From Gloeobacter violaceus PCC 7421 (GTDB taxonomy: Bacteria > Cyanobacteriota > Cyanobacteriia > Gloeobacterales > Gloeobacteraceae), in NCBI RefSeq assembly GCF_000011385.1, contig NC_005125.1, positions 3,472,001 through 3,536,000 on the forward strand: 64,000 nt of DNA, in the 5' to 3' direction. The notes below the pieces were generated by a model, which searched no databases, was not told the origin of the DNA, and saw only the letters and a program-made list of their open reading frames with translations. Below are positions 1 through 8,970 of this stretch, one piece after another (the stretch's first letter is position 1; each line of letters begins with the position of its first letter). The position numbers and the translations under genes are program-made.

Positions 1-969
1 GAAGGGCATGTTGAAATAGCCGTTGGTCGTATCCGGGTTGGGATTGCAAAACGGCCAGCCGTAGTTGCCCCCGTCCAGCACGCGGGTGAATTCTTCGGGC
101 GGGTGGTTGTCGACGTAGGCAGGGACCACTTTGCCGTAGTTGCCGGTCGAATCGTCGAAGGGGTAGGCGATGTTGTCGCGGTTGTTGACCACCGCCCAAA
201 GGCTGGTGGTGCCGGGCAAAAAGGCGAGGCCCTCAGCGTTGCGCAAGCCCTCGGCAAAAAGGCGACCGGCCGTGCCGTCGGAGTTGTAGCGGTAGATGGC
301 GGCCCGCACAGGATCGCTTACGGTGTCCTCGAAGCAGGCGTTGCAGGTCGAAGCGATCGACACGTAAAGCTTGTTGTTTGTGTCAAGAGCAATATTTTTC
401 AGTTCGTGGCCGTAGGCGCCTTCGAGTTCGCTCAGGCTGCTGTCGGGCAGGTTGGTGACGATCACCTGGCGGCTCTGGGCGGTCGTGTCGCCGTTGGTGT
501 AGATGTAACGATTGATCTGGTGGGTCTCGGCGATGTAGACGTATTGTGTCGAACCGATTTTGTGAAAGACAATGTCGTGGGGTTTGCGCAGATCGACCGC
601 AAAGTCGTAAATCGCCGGATCGCCGCTGCCGTTGGGCCTGACCAGCAGCACCTTGCCGGTACTCGGCTGAGAGACCAACAAGTCGCCGTTGGGGGCAATC
701 GCTAGAAAACGGGGCTTGCTGAGGCGGGCGTACACCGAAATGTCGAAATTCGGCGGAATGTTCAAATAGCGATCGACCGAAAATTTATCGGTGCGCATAC
801 CGGTGGGCACCTGCACCTTCGCGCGGACCACCGCGCCCGGAACGGTCGGCACGGCGGCACAGCCGACCTGCACCAGCAAACAGGCCGCCGCCGCACCGAG
901 CGCAGCCCGACCCACAAAGACCACAGCCGAAGCACGACCGGGTATCAGAGCCCGCAAACGGTCTGTCAT
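1..969 (-). CDS. Glucose/sorbosone dehydrogenase-like beta-propeller protein (partial)
   Basis: The gene runs off the left edge, so only the first 323 codons are present. It starts at ATG 969-967 behind a GGAG-type ribosome site. A hydrophobic stretch (residues 18-36, ending in VGC) suggests export, possibly as a lipoprotein, although the lipobox is poor. The rest has the look of soluble PQQ-type sugar/sorbosone dehydrogenases: repeated propeller blades with KPRFLAIAPNGDLLVS, LRKPHDIVF, the AEGLAFLPGTTSLW blade and the NPPEEFTRV/GGNYGWPFC region. Blades of this family bind PQQ and oxidise sugars in the periplasm; whether this member binds PQQ cannot be judged from the fragment. It is divergent from the SIMPL gene on the other strand. 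Confidence 0.75.
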   Translation of the reverse strand, partial: MTDRLRALIPGRASAVVFVGRAALGAAAACLLVQVGCAAVPTVPGAVVRAKVQVPTGMRTDKFSVDRYLNIPPNFDISVYARLSKPRFLAIAPNGDLLVSQPSTGKVLLVRPNGSGDPAIYDFAVDLRKPHDIVFHKIGSTQYVYIAETHQINRYIYTNGDTTAQSRQVIVTNLPDSSLSELEGAYGHELKNIALDTNNKLYVSIASTCNACFEDTVSDPVRAAIYRYNSDGTAGRLFAEGLRNAEGLAFLPGTTSLWAVVNNRDNIAYPFDDSTGNYGKVVPAYVDNHPPEEFTRVLDGGNYGWPFCNPNPDTTNGYFNMPF

Positions 970-1216
970 CGTCGCTCTCCTTTGGTATGTAACCGTATCT
1001 ACGCCGATTTTTTGGGGAGACTGATTATTTCTTCAATTGCTTGCACATGCTTGCGCACTGGCCACTGTACCAACTGAAAATCGAAAAGTTGATATTTTTT
1101 GAAACTTTTAAGCTTCTTTAGGGTATTCCTGTTTCGCAATCAAAGACTGTGCATTCCAAGTCCAACCGCACTGCGCTCGATCCCCTGAACTCCAGGCTGC
1201 CTTCGATGCTAGGGTC

Positions 1217-1951
1217 GTGGACGATCCGATTCAGACACTGTCGATGCCGGTCTATTTATCCTCCTGCTTGTTGGGTCTGGCGCTGCTTTTGGCCCTCGCT
1301 TTTCCCGCCCTCGCCCAGGAAGTTCAGCCTGAGCGCACTTTGACGGTCAGTGGCCGCGGCGTCGCGTCGTTGCCGTTTACCGACGCCGTCTTCAACCTCG
1401 GGGTGCAGGCCGAGGGCCGCACCGCCGCCGATGCCCAGGCGCAGTTGCGCGAGCGCATCAATCCGCTGGTCACCCGCCTCAAACAATTGCAGGTGCAAAA
1501 GCTTGCGACCACCAGCGTGCAACTGTATCCCCGCTACAGCGACCCCTCCCCCAAAGGTGGCCCCGGCCAGATCGTGGGTTTTACGGCGAGCAGCAATCTC
1601 CAGTTTCAGGTGCCCCTTACCCAGGCCGGCACCGTCCTCGATGCGGCCGTAGGCAGCGGCGCCAACGTCGTCCAGAACCTGAGCTTCACCGCCCCGGACG
1701 CGCAGTACGCCGAGGCGCGCGCCGACGCCCTCGCGCGGGCGGTCGCCGACGCCCGCGCCCAGGCGGAGGTGGTGCTCAAGAGTTTGGGACTGGCGGCCAA
1801 ACAGGTGCGCACCGTCCAGGTCGGGAGCCCTCCCCGCCAGCCGCCGATGCCCTTTATCAAAGCCTCCAGGCCCATCGAAGCAGACTCCATGCCCATCGAG
1901 GGGGGTGCCGCCGAGGTCGAAGCGACGGTCACTTTGCAAATTAGCTATTGA
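1217..1951 (+). CDS. SIMPL-domain (DUF541/YggE-like) exported protein
   Basis: This 244-residue protein has an N-terminal signal peptide (hydrophobic run around residues 14-34, ending ALAQE) followed by one SIMPL domain. The family signatures are ERTLTVSGRGVAS at the mature N-terminus, the alpha-helical QAQLRERINPLVTRLKQL stretch, TSSVQLYPRYS-like strand, and the C-terminal EVEATVTLQISY strand. Family members such as E. coli YggE are periplasmic or outer-membrane associated and linked to oxidative stress, but the molecular activity is unknown. The start used is GTG 1217; ATG 1244 leaves an equally good signal peptide and is a fair alternative. It is the first of two plus-strand genes, with the peptidase following 50 bp later. 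Confidence 0.85.
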   Translation: MDDPIQTLSMPVYLSSCLLGLALLLALAFPALAQEVQPERTLTVSGRGVASLPFTDAVFNLGVQAEGRTAADAQAQLRERINPLVTRLKQLQVQKLATTSVQLYPRYSDPSPKGGPGQIVGFTASSNLQFQVPLTQAGTVLDAAVGSGANVVQNLSFTAPDAQYAEARADALARAVADARAQAEVVLKSLGLAAKQVRTVQVGSPPRQPPMPFIKASRPIEADSMPIEGGAAEVEATVTLQISY

Positions 1952-2001
1952 ATACGCTCGGAAGCTGCCAGAATAACTAGCGGTTGTGTTGCAAGGAAGA
2001 T

Positions 2002-4113
2002 ATGGGCAGTTTCAGGCTGATGGGGACGGGCGCATGGCCGGGAGCGCTTTTCGCGCTGGTGCTGATCCTATCGGGCGGCGGGGTGCTTGCCACCGACTCG
2101 GTGACGCCACCGCCTGCCGCCCGCACCGCACCAGCGACCGGCACCTACGGCGCGGTCAAGGTGGAAGACCCTTACCGGTGGTTGGAAAAAGCCGCTTCCC
2201 CCGAGGTTCAGGGCTGGATCGACGCCCAGAACGCTTACGCCGAAAAGGTGCTCAGCCGCTACCCAGGCCGGGAGAAAATGGCCGCGCGCGTGCGCGAACT
2301 TTCGCTCACCTCCGAGCAACGCTCCAAACCGCACCTCGCGGGCGGACGGCTGTTTTATTTGCGTCTGACCCCGCCCCAGGAGCAGCCGGTTCTCATCTCC
2401 CAGTCCTGGCCCACCGGTACTGCGCGGGTGCTGGTCGATCCCAACCGTGCAGGCGGCCTTACCGCCGTCACCGAATTTTGGCCGTCGCCCAGCGGTCGCT
2501 ACGTGGCCTACGGCACCGCCGACAAAGGCACCGAAGACACGGTGATCCGGGTGGTCGATGCGCGCACGGGCCGCCCGCTGCCGGAGGTGCTCCGGCGGGC
2601 GGGCGGGGGCACCACGCCCTCGGCCCTCGCCTGGGACGCCGATGAAAAAGGTTTTATCTACACGCGCTTCCCGGTGGACAGCGTCGCTCCGTTCAACGTG
2701 GCGCTCTTTCACCACCGCCTGGGCACTCCCGCCTCCCAGGACAAGTTGCACTTCGGCGCGGGTCTTTCGCCCTACGCCGAATACGCACTGATCGCCTCCA
2801 AAGACCACAAATACGTCGCGGCCCTGGTGATGGCCGGCGACGGCGAACCCCAATCGCTCTACGTGCGCGAGGCGGGCGAGTGGCTGCCGCTGCTCAAGCC
2901 GCGCGAAGGAGTAATTGCCGGCACTTTCCTGGGGGAACGCATTCTGGTGATTGCCACCGGCGGCTCGCCGCGCGGCCGGGTGGTCGTCGTCGAAGGGGGC
3001 ACCTTCCGGACGCTGGTGCGCGAGGGCGACTGGGCGATGCGCGACATCGCCCCGCTCAGGGAGGGCTTTTTGGTCACTGAGGTCTGGGGAGCCGACTGGC
3101 GGGTGCGCCAGTTCGACAAAGACGGCCGGTTCGTGCGCGCGCTCCCGCTCCCGGCAAGCGGCATCGGCATCGATGCGGTTGCCTCGGACGAGCGCTCGTC
3201 CGAGGCGATCGTGGCCTACTCGGGCTGGAGCGAGCCGGGCCGCTGGATGCGCTACGACGGTGCCACCGGCAAGTCGAACGAAATTTTTGCCCTCAAGGCG
3301 GCGGCGGACTACGCCGGTGTAGAGGCCACCAAAATCGAAGCGCTTTCTAAAGACGGCACCCGCGTGCCGGTGACAGTGTTGGCCCGTCGCGGCACGATCC
3401 CCGACGGCACCGCCCCGGCCATTCTTTACGGCTACGGCGGCTACGGCATCAGTGTGCGGCCGACATTTTCGGGGGCGAATCTGGCCTGGATCGAGCGGGG
3501 CGGCGTCTACGCGGTGGCCAATCTGCGCGGCGGCGGCGAATTTGGCGAACAGTGGCACCTGGACGGCCGGCTCACCCGCAAGCAAAACGTCTTCGACGAT
3601 TTTGTCGCGGCGGCCGAGGCGCTGGTGCAGACGCGCTGGGTTGCCCCCAACAAATTGGGCATCCTGGGCGGCAGCAACGGCGGCTTATTGGTGGGAGCGG
3701 CCCTCACCCAGCGGCCCGAACTGTTTCGAGCAGCGGTCGGCCAGGTGGGCATCTACGACATGCTGCGCGTCGAGTTGCACCCGAACGGCGCTTTCAACGT
3801 CACCGAGTTTGGGACGGTCGAAAATCCCGACCAGTTCGCCGCCCTGTACGCCTACTCGCCTTTGCACCGGGTCAAAGACGGCACCGCCTACCCGGCTGTG
3901 CTGCTGCTGACCGGCGAGAACGACCCGCGCGTGGACGCTTACCAGTCGCGCAAGATGGCCGCGCGGCTGCAGGCGGCCACCCGCTCGGACCACCCGGTGG
4001 CGCTGATTACCCGCCGCGCCGCAGGCCATGGCGTCGGTGCGTCATTTAGCCAGCGCACCGGCGACCGCGCCGCTGCGCTGATCTTCTTTGCGGGCGAACT
4101 GGGGCTACCGTGA
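2002..4113 (+). CDS. Prolyl oligopeptidase family serine peptidase (S9A)
   Basis: About 703 residues, the normal length for prolyl endopeptidase. An N-terminal signal peptide (residues 8-30) indicates export. The N-terminal propeller begins with VEDPYRWLEK, typical of S9A. The catalytic alpha/beta-hydrolase domain carries the nucleophile in GGSNGG (nt 3670-3687), the acid in ENDPRVD (nt 3916-3936) and the histidine in AAGHGVG (nt 4019-4038), so the triad is complete. The enzyme should cleave short proline-containing peptides in the periplasm. ATG 2002 is preferred over the upstream in-frame TTG 1984 because AAGGAAG lies just before it, though the spacing is short. The gene converges on an antitoxin-like gene 19 bp away. 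Confidence 0.92.
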   Translation: MGSFRLMGTGAWPGALFALVLILSGGGVLATDSVTPPPAARTAPATGTYGAVKVEDPYRWLEKAASPEVQGWIDAQNAYAEKVLSRYPGREKMAARVRELSLTSEQRSKPHLAGGRLFYLRLTPPQEQPVLISQSWPTGTARVLVDPNRAGGLTAVTEFWPSPSGRYVAYGTADKGTEDTVIRVVDARTGRPLPEVLRRAGGGTTPSALAWDADEKGFIYTRFPVDSVAPFNVALFHHRLGTPASQDKLHFGAGLSPYAEYALIASKDHKYVAALVMAGDGEPQSLYVREAGEWLPLLKPREGVIAGTFLGERILVIATGGSPRGRVVVVEGGTFRTLVREGDWAMRDIAPLREGFLVTEVWGADWRVRQFDKDGRFVRALPLPASGIGIDAVASDERSSEAIVAYSGWSEPGRWMRYDGATGKSNEIFALKAAADYAGVEATKIEALSKDGTRVPVTVLARRGTIPDGTAPAILYGYGGYGISVRPTFSGANLAWIERGGVYAVANLRGGGEFGEQWHLDGRLTRKQNVFDDFVAAAEALVQTRWVAPNKLGILGGSNGGLLVGAALTQRPELFRAAVGQVGIYDMLRVELHPNGAFNVTEFGTVENPDQFAALYAYSPLHRVKDGTAYPAVLLLTGENDPRVDAYQSRKMAARLQAATRSDHPVALITRRAAGHGVGASFSQRTGDRAAALIFFAGELGLP

Positions 4114-4132
4114 GCTTTCTTCAGACGGCTGT

Positions 4133-4438
4133 TCAAAGATGCCGGGGTTCGGCTGGAAAATCCAGTTGCAGTGCCTCCCAGTCGGCCAAGGCAAATTGCC
4201 CGGCTACAGCGCTCGCCTCCTGCTGGTAGTGCGGATCTTCAGCCATAGCCGCAAATTCAGCATCGATTCGGGCGCGCTCCTGCGCCGCAAGCTCCCGACG
4301 CAGGGCGAAGGTCACGAATTCGCTGCGGCTTCGGAACGCACCGCGTTGCACTTCGCGATCTATGGCCTCCAGCAGATCTGCCGGTAGCGCCAACGTGGTG
4401 CAAACAACTTTGCCAGAACCCTGGTGCATGGGATTCAT
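4133..4438 (-). CDS. CopG/ParD-like ribbon-helix-helix protein (orphan antitoxin)
   Basis: A 101-residue protein. The N-terminal strand VCTTLALPADLLEAID and helix-turn-helix-like RSRSEFVTFALRRELA are typical of ribbon-helix-helix antitoxins, which bind DNA as dimers through the strand. The C-terminal half (ARIDAEFAAMAEDPHY onward) is acidic and would be the toxin-neutralising tail. No toxin gene lies on either side: downstream is the convergent prolyl oligopeptidase, upstream is the phospholipase-D-like gene. It may be a solitary regulator. ATG 4438 is chosen because the RHH strand starts shortly after; ATG 4429 also fits. No clear Shine-Dalgarno sequence is visible. Confidence 0.7.
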   Translation of the reverse strand: MNPMHQGSGKVVCTTLALPADLLEAIDREVQRGAFRSRSEFVTFALRRELAAQERARIDAEFAAMAEDPHYQQEASAVAGQFALADWEALQLDFPAEPRHL

Positions 4439-4472
4439 CAGAATCTTAACGTTGGTGATGATGTTATCACTG

Positions 4473-5873
4473 CTATCTGTTGTGGTGATTTGGTTTGGCT
4501 TTTTCCTTGGTGCAAGTAAAGGTTTTTGGCTTGCGCTTGGGTGGGCCGAGCAGCACACGGCTGTAAAGACGCTCGAATTCGCGCCGGAAGTGGGCAGCAA
4601 CGATGGGGCTTTCGATTATCAAGAAGCTTTCGTCGTTGCGCCGATCGGCGGCGACCGACCAGTTGTGGGATCCGGTAAGGACCGTGCCGTTATCGAGAAG
4701 CGCAAATTTGTGGTGGAGTTTGTCGCCGCGCGGCAGGAGCGCCACTCCGACCGTTTTGATGGGAGGGGATTGCTTCGAAGCACACGGGCGCATCCCCCAT
4801 AGATCAAATCCCATCGAGTAATCGCGGTAGGCAAATCCGCTGTCGAGGGCACCGCGCACCCGCACTCCCTGCCCGGCGGCCCGCTGGATGGCTTTGGCAA
4901 TTTCGGGGGCGCTGAAGACGAACAGGGCAAAATCGAGCGACCGGCGCGCCTTGGTCACCCGGCGGGCAATCAGGGCATTGATGCCCGCCTCGCCCTCGCC
5001 GGGGCCGAACTGCACACCGATGCGCGCCTCGCCCACCTCCACCGATTGCAACGGACGGACAGGCTTGCGCCGCCCAAAGAGGCTGTCGGGAGCGCCGCCC
5101 GGCCCGTCGCCCCACATCCAGGTGAACTCCGCGGCAAATAGCCCGGCCACCTGAGCGCTTTCGATCACAATCAAATGATTGACATTGCCCAGGGTGCGCG
5201 GGTCGGCCGGGTCGCCGTGGACGTCGCTGGTGGTGAAATTGGTTGAGCCGGTGACGACGCGGCGGTTGTCGATGATCAAAAACTTGTGGTGCATGATGCC
5301 GCTGCCGCGCGTACCGCCGTCGGTGTCGTCAATCACCGGAATCTTGGCCCGCTTCAAGATCCCGACGGCATCGCGCTTCTGCAACTCGCCATAATCGACC
5401 CGGCCGTCACCATTGGCATCTACGAATTGCCGCCACCGGTCGTAGGCTTCGCGATCGGCGCTTTTGAGGCGATTCGCAAAAGCCACAGATGCAAAGTCGC
5501 GGTGGTAGGTGTGCTCCAAGATGACGCGCACGGCCACCCCGCGCCGATCGCATTCGCCGATCGCCAGGGCAATTCCCGGTAGATTCAACTCGTGAATGGC
5601 GATATCGACGCTGGTGCGGGCGCGGCCGAGTTCTTCGACGATACGCCGCTCCAGGTCGTCGCCGGGACGCTCCAGACCCCGATAATCGACGTAGCGCCCG
5701 GAGCGCGCCTGGTTGAAGTAGACCCGGATCAGCGGGTGCTGCGGCAAAGCCGATGCCGGGGAGTCGGTCGAACCGGCCGGACCAAGGGACGGCTGGGGCT
5801 GCCAGTGCACCCAAAGCGAGACGATGAGCAGTCCCCCGGCGATACACCAGAGGAGCATTCGAAAATTTTTCAC
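4473..5873 (-). CDS. Phospholipase D-like protein with two HKD motifs and an EF-hand loop
   Basis: About 466 residues with an N-terminal membrane anchor (LLWCIAGGLLIVSLWVHW). Two PLD half-domains are present: the first HKD motif is HHKFLIID followed by TGSTNF (nt about 5235-5290) and the second is HHKFALLD followed by TGSHNW (nt about 4640-4690). Both are intact, so phosphodiesterase activity on phospholipid or nucleic acid is expected on the outer side of the cytoplasmic membrane. Just before the first HKD strand lies a canonical calcium-binding loop, DANGDGRVDYGE (nt about 5385-5420). GTG 5873 is the preferred start; GTG 5897 and ATG 5858 are alternatives. Substrate cannot be told from the sequence; the family also includes Nuc-type endonucleases. 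Confidence 0.85.
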   Translation of the reverse strand: MKNFRMLLWCIAGGLLIVSLWVHWQPQPSLGPAGSTDSPASALPQHPLIRVYFNQARSGRYVDYRGLERPGDDLERRIVEELGRARTSVDIAIHELNLPGIALAIGECDRRGVAVRVILEHTYHRDFASVAFANRLKSADREAYDRWRQFVDANGDGRVDYGELQKRDAVGILKRAKIPVIDDTDGGTRGSGIMHHKFLIIDNRRVVTGSTNFTTSDVHGDPADPRTLGNVNHLIVIESAQVAGLFAAEFTWMWGDGPGGAPDSLFGRRKPVRPLQSVEVGEARIGVQFGPGEGEAGINALIARRVTKARRSLDFALFVFSAPEIAKAIQRAAGQGVRVRGALDSGFAYRDYSMGFDLWGMRPCASKQSPPIKTVGVALLPRGDKLHHKFALLDNGTVLTGSHNWSVAADRRNDESFLIIESPIVAAHFRREFERLYSRVLLGPPKRKPKTFTCTKEKAKPNHHNR

Positions 5874-6039
5874 CCGATCACCACAGCCTGCAAACACAAC
5901 CGCCCGTCAGTCTGAATCAACCGGCGAAGCTGCCGTCTTTGGATGCTGGAAACTGGGCTGACATCGGCGCCGGACGTGCGGTCGGGCTTACCTGAGATCC
6001 GGTTCTAAAGTGAAAGCGGAGGATTGGCGCGATCGACCG

Positions 6040-6603
6040 ATGGCCGAGTATTTTCTGAACCTGGTGGATTTTGCCGCCTACTTGCGCGCAGGCGGTGTGG
6101 GGGCAATGCCTACCGACACAGTGCCGGGTCTGGTCTGCCTGCCCGAGTACGCCGAGCAAATCTACGCCCTCAAAGGTCGCGACGAGCATAAGCCGCTCAT
6201 TTTGCTGGGGGCGGCGGCGGCGGATCTGGCTTTCTACACCGCACAATGGCGCTCGGAGTGGACAGAGCTGGCCGAGCGGGGTTGGCCTGGAGCATTGACG
6301 CTGGTGCTGCCCGTGGGCGGCCGGGTGCCTGCCGCTGTCCACCGGGGGGGCGGGACTGTCGGCGTGCGCATCCCGAACCATCCCGACGCCCACGCACTGC
6401 TCGCAAAAACCGGTCCCCTCGCTTCCACCAGTGCCAACCGCTCGGGCCAACCGGTGCTCATCGAGCCGCAAGCGATTCGACGGACCTTTGCCGGGGTTGC
6501 GCTGCTCGCAGGTACCTACCGCGGCAGCGGCACCGCCTCGACGGTGGTCCGCTGGGAGGACGACGGCTGGCAGGTACTACGTCAAGGTGATTTCAAATTG
6601 TGA
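6040..6603 (+). CDS. tsaC: Sua5/YciO/YrdC family protein, threonylcarbamoyl-AMP synthase
   Basis: The 187-residue protein has the YrdC fold signatures: VGAMPTDTVPGLVC near the N-terminus, YALKGRDEHKPLILL for ATP/carbonate binding, WPGALTLVLP, VGVRIPNHP and the STSANRSGQP loop. TsaC makes threonylcarbamoyl-AMP from threonine, bicarbonate and ATP for the t6A37 modification of ANN-decoding tRNAs. Length matches single-domain TsaC rather than the longer Sua5. GTG 6010 would add ten residues; ATG 6040 is closer to where family members begin. The protein is cytoplasmic and stands alone, with short intergenic gaps on both sides. Confidence 0.88.
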   Translation: MAEYFLNLVDFAAYLRAGGVGAMPTDTVPGLVCLPEYAEQIYALKGRDEHKPLILLGAAAADLAFYTAQWRSEWTELAERGWPGALTLVLPVGGRVPAAVHRGGGTVGVRIPNHPDAHALLAKTGPLASTSANRSGQPVLIEPQAIRRTFAGVALLAGTYRGSGTASTVVRWEDDGWQVLRQGDFKL

Positions 6604-6650
6604 AAAATTGCAAAGCAGGTGCCCGTTGCCGCGACGGTAAACGCATGCGA

Positions 6651-6851
6651 TCAGGGGCGATGGCGCGAAATGAATTTTTCGTATTCGGCCTGGCTTTGGT
6701 AGAGCAAATTGTGGCAATGGTTGCTGGTATCGAGGGCGCTCGGCAACAGTTTGCGGGCCTGCAACGCCATGTGCAACTGCAGATGGGCCACGTAACCGCC
6801 GATTTCGCCGGCGGCTTCGATCGGGTTGTGCGGATGCAGCGGTGTACTCAA
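6651..6851 (-). CDS. Small hypothetical protein
   Basis: A 66-residue protein that I do not recognise by name. It starts at TTG 6851, preceded by TAGGAG at a six-base spacing, a good ribosome site that supports expression. The sequence is amphipathic and helical (EAAGEIGGYVAHLQLHMALQ), with several histidines and one cysteine, and has no signal peptide or membrane segment. It sits between convergent tsaC and a divergent recJ-like gene, and no overlapping frame looks better. It could be a conserved cyanobacterial small protein. Confidence 0.55.
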   Translation of the reverse strand: MSTPLHPHNPIEAAGEIGGYVAHLQLHMALQARKLLPSALDTSNHCHNLLYQSQAEYEKFISRHRP

Positions 6852-6981
6852 GGGGCTCTCCTAACTCTCGCCAACTGCTCGTGAGCCCACGTTACCATGC
6901 AGTATTAACGCCGGTAAGACCGCGCAACACTCCTTAACGCTCCGACAACCACTCCAGGAAACAGGATACTTTTGGTTCGGT

Positions 6982-8970
6982 ATGGCCTCCCGCTGGAACC
7001 CGCAGCCCACTCCGTCCCACCTCCACCCGGAGGTGCGCGCCCTGGTCGGTGAATACGGCGCAAGGGCGCTGGGATCTCTGGGAATTGGCGATCCCCAGTC
7101 GGCAAGGGCGTTTCTGTGGCCCGAGCGATCCCCGCTCGGGCATTGTCCTACCTGGCCGGAACTTGAGAGGGCGGCGCAGTGGATTGCACAGACAATTTCT
7201 GAAGGAAAATCGATCACTCTCCAGACTGCCGATCGCTTCGAGAGTGCGGTAGCGGCGCTCCTGCTGCAGGAGGCGCTGCGGGAGGCGGGGACGGAACTTA
7301 CGGTAGTTGCTGGTGCGCAGCCTGTGGCGCAGAGCTTGCTGATCGCCGTGGGCTCGATGCCCGCCGCACCGCCCGGTTGTCGGACGATCGCCATCGAAGC
7401 GCGCTTGGGCGAGGCGTCCGGTGAGGGTCTGGTAGCCCTCAATGCGCTGCAACTGGCGCTCGATCACCCGCTGCGGTTTCTGCCGGAGGCGGCGGTAGCC
7501 TGGATGCTGGTGGAGGCGTTGCTTGGCCAACTGAATAGACAACCGCCTCCCGATCGATGGGCGGATCTGTTGCTGGCCGGGTGTGTGGCGGGGTTGGTCT
7601 CCCTTGCCCATTGCCGGCCACAGGTGCTGGCGGGTTTGGCCCAAGACGGCGGCGGATCGCATCCGTTGCTGGCGGCACTGATAAGCTCCCACCGCCGGCA
7701 GATCTTCAAGATGGCGGCACCGCTCGACGCCCTGGGTGCCCGGGCGACGGCCTGGCTTGCGGGCGAATCCGATGGGGGCTGGGAGCCGCTATGGCGAGAG
7801 CACGAGGCCCGCATCGCCCGGGTGGTGCAGGAGGGGGCGCTTGCCATCGAGAGCCTGGGCCTGCAATCGCAGGGGGTCGCGGTGCTCGCCCGGGTCCACT
7901 GGCCCCGGCAGGCTCTGTCCCTGGCGGCAGCCAGGCTCGCGGGGCGCTACGGCCTGGCGGTGGTGTTGATCGCTTGCCCGGAGGCAGAAGCGCTTGCCCA
8001 CGGCTCGGGTTACGCGCCGGAAGGTACCGACTTGATCGCTGCTCTAGCGGCGCTCAGGCCGCTATGGGTAGAGGCGGGCGGGCGGCCGGAGGCGGTGCGC
8101 CTGGTGTGCGAAAGCCGGTGGGTCGCCGCGCTGCAAAGGGAACTCGGCCGCGAGATCGCCCGGCGGGTTGCCCGCGAGAGACTGGAGCCTCCAGTGGCCA
8201 TCGCGATTGACGCGGAGACCACTCTCGATTTGCCCGCCGAACTCGACCGGGCCTTTCATGAACTGGAGCGGCTCGCTCCTTTTGGACCCGGACGGCCTCG
8301 CCCGCGGGTGGCGGTGCGCAACTATCGGCCGCAATGGACACTCTCCCGCGACGGGCGGCATCTGGAGTGCAAAATTGGCCCGCGCACGCTGCGGCTGCGC
8401 GACGGGGCCGAGGAGCGCGCCCGCCGGCAGGAGGCGGGTCTGATGGAACTCATCTTCGAGATGGAGCCGTGGGAGGCGAATCTCTGGTGGGGACGGCTGC
8501 ACGCGGTGCAGCCCGCGGAGGCTCGCCCGGCGCTCCCCGCCGAAGCCGGGCGGCAGATCCAGGTGGAAGATTTTCGGCGGATGGGCGCGACACTGCCCGA
8601 TGCGCTCCCGGCGCTCATCTTGCGGGAGTGGCCGCTCTGCGCCGAGGAACTCTCGGTGCTGCTCAGGCAAAGCCCCTGGTCGACGGTGGTGCTCGCCGGC
8701 CGGAGCCGCGATTGGTCGCGGGTGCACGCGCGGCTGCCGGTGCTGGTCCAGCGCTGGGAGCAAGGGGAGCGCTTGCCGGAGGCGCTTGCCGATTCGGAAT
8801 TGCCCGAGCCGGTCGTTGTGCGCATTGTGGCGCGCTGCCGAGCGGGCGGTGCTGTGGCCCGGGCGGCTTGTGCCGTACTGCGCGAAGCCAGTGCCTTCCA
8901 GCGCTGGCTGGATGCGGCCCCGGCGGCGGAAATTGCCCGGCTGTGCAACCGGCTGGTTCAGGATGGCTGA
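6982..8970 (+). CDS. RecJ-like protein without catalytic DHH motifs
   Basis: The 662-residue protein keeps the RecJ layout but not its active site. Recognisable are the DHHA1-like block (GVAVLARVHWPRQALSLAAA, about residues 298-317), the GSGYAPEGTDL segment and the RecJ OB-fold entry LAPFGPGRPRP (431-441). The metal-binding motifs are replaced: motif I reads ITLQTADRFES (78-88) where RecJ has DxDxDG, the DHH motif reads EAR (139-141), motif IV reads LLAGCVAGLVSL (197-208) without its aspartate, and the DHHA1 GGHxxAAG reads AGGRPEA. Exonuclease activity is therefore unlikely. The stop overlaps the ATG of the next gene, so the two are translated together. Family assignment is by motif placement only. 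Confidence 0.72.
   Translation: MASRWNPQPTPSHLHPEVRALVGEYGARALGSLGIGDPQSARAFLWPERSPLGHCPTWPELERAAQWIAQTISEGKSITLQTADRFESAVAALLLQEALREAGTELTVVAGAQPVAQSLLIAVGSMPAAPPGCRTIAIEARLGEASGEGLVALNALQLALDHPLRFLPEAAVAWMLVEALLGQLNRQPPPDRWADLLLAGCVAGLVSLAHCRPQVLAGLAQDGGGSHPLLAALISSHRRQIFKMAAPLDALGARATAWLAGESDGGWEPLWREHEARIARVVQEGALAIESLGLQSQGVAVLARVHWPRQALSLAAARLAGRYGLAVVLIACPEAEALAHGSGYAPEGTDLIAALAALRPLWVEAGGRPEAVRLVCESRWVAALQRELGREIARRVARERLEPPVAIAIDAETTLDLPAELDRAFHELERLAPFGPGRPRPRVAVRNYRPQWTLSRDGRHLECKIGPRTLRLRDGAEERARRQEAGLMELIFEMEPWEANLWWGRLHAVQPAEARPALPAEAGRQIQVEDFRRMGATLPDALPALILREWPLCAEELSVLLRQSPWSTVVLAGRSRDWSRVHARLPVLVQRWEQGERLPEALADSELPEPVVVRIVARCRAGGAVARAACAVLREASAFQRWLDAAPAAEIARLCNRLVQDG

Noticed and set aside
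989-1002. GTAACCGTATCTAC, a perfect NtcA-type box before the sorbosone-dehydrogenase gene
   Set aside because: It lies only about 20 bp from the start codon, no -10 fits, and chance matches are expected about 15 times per window.
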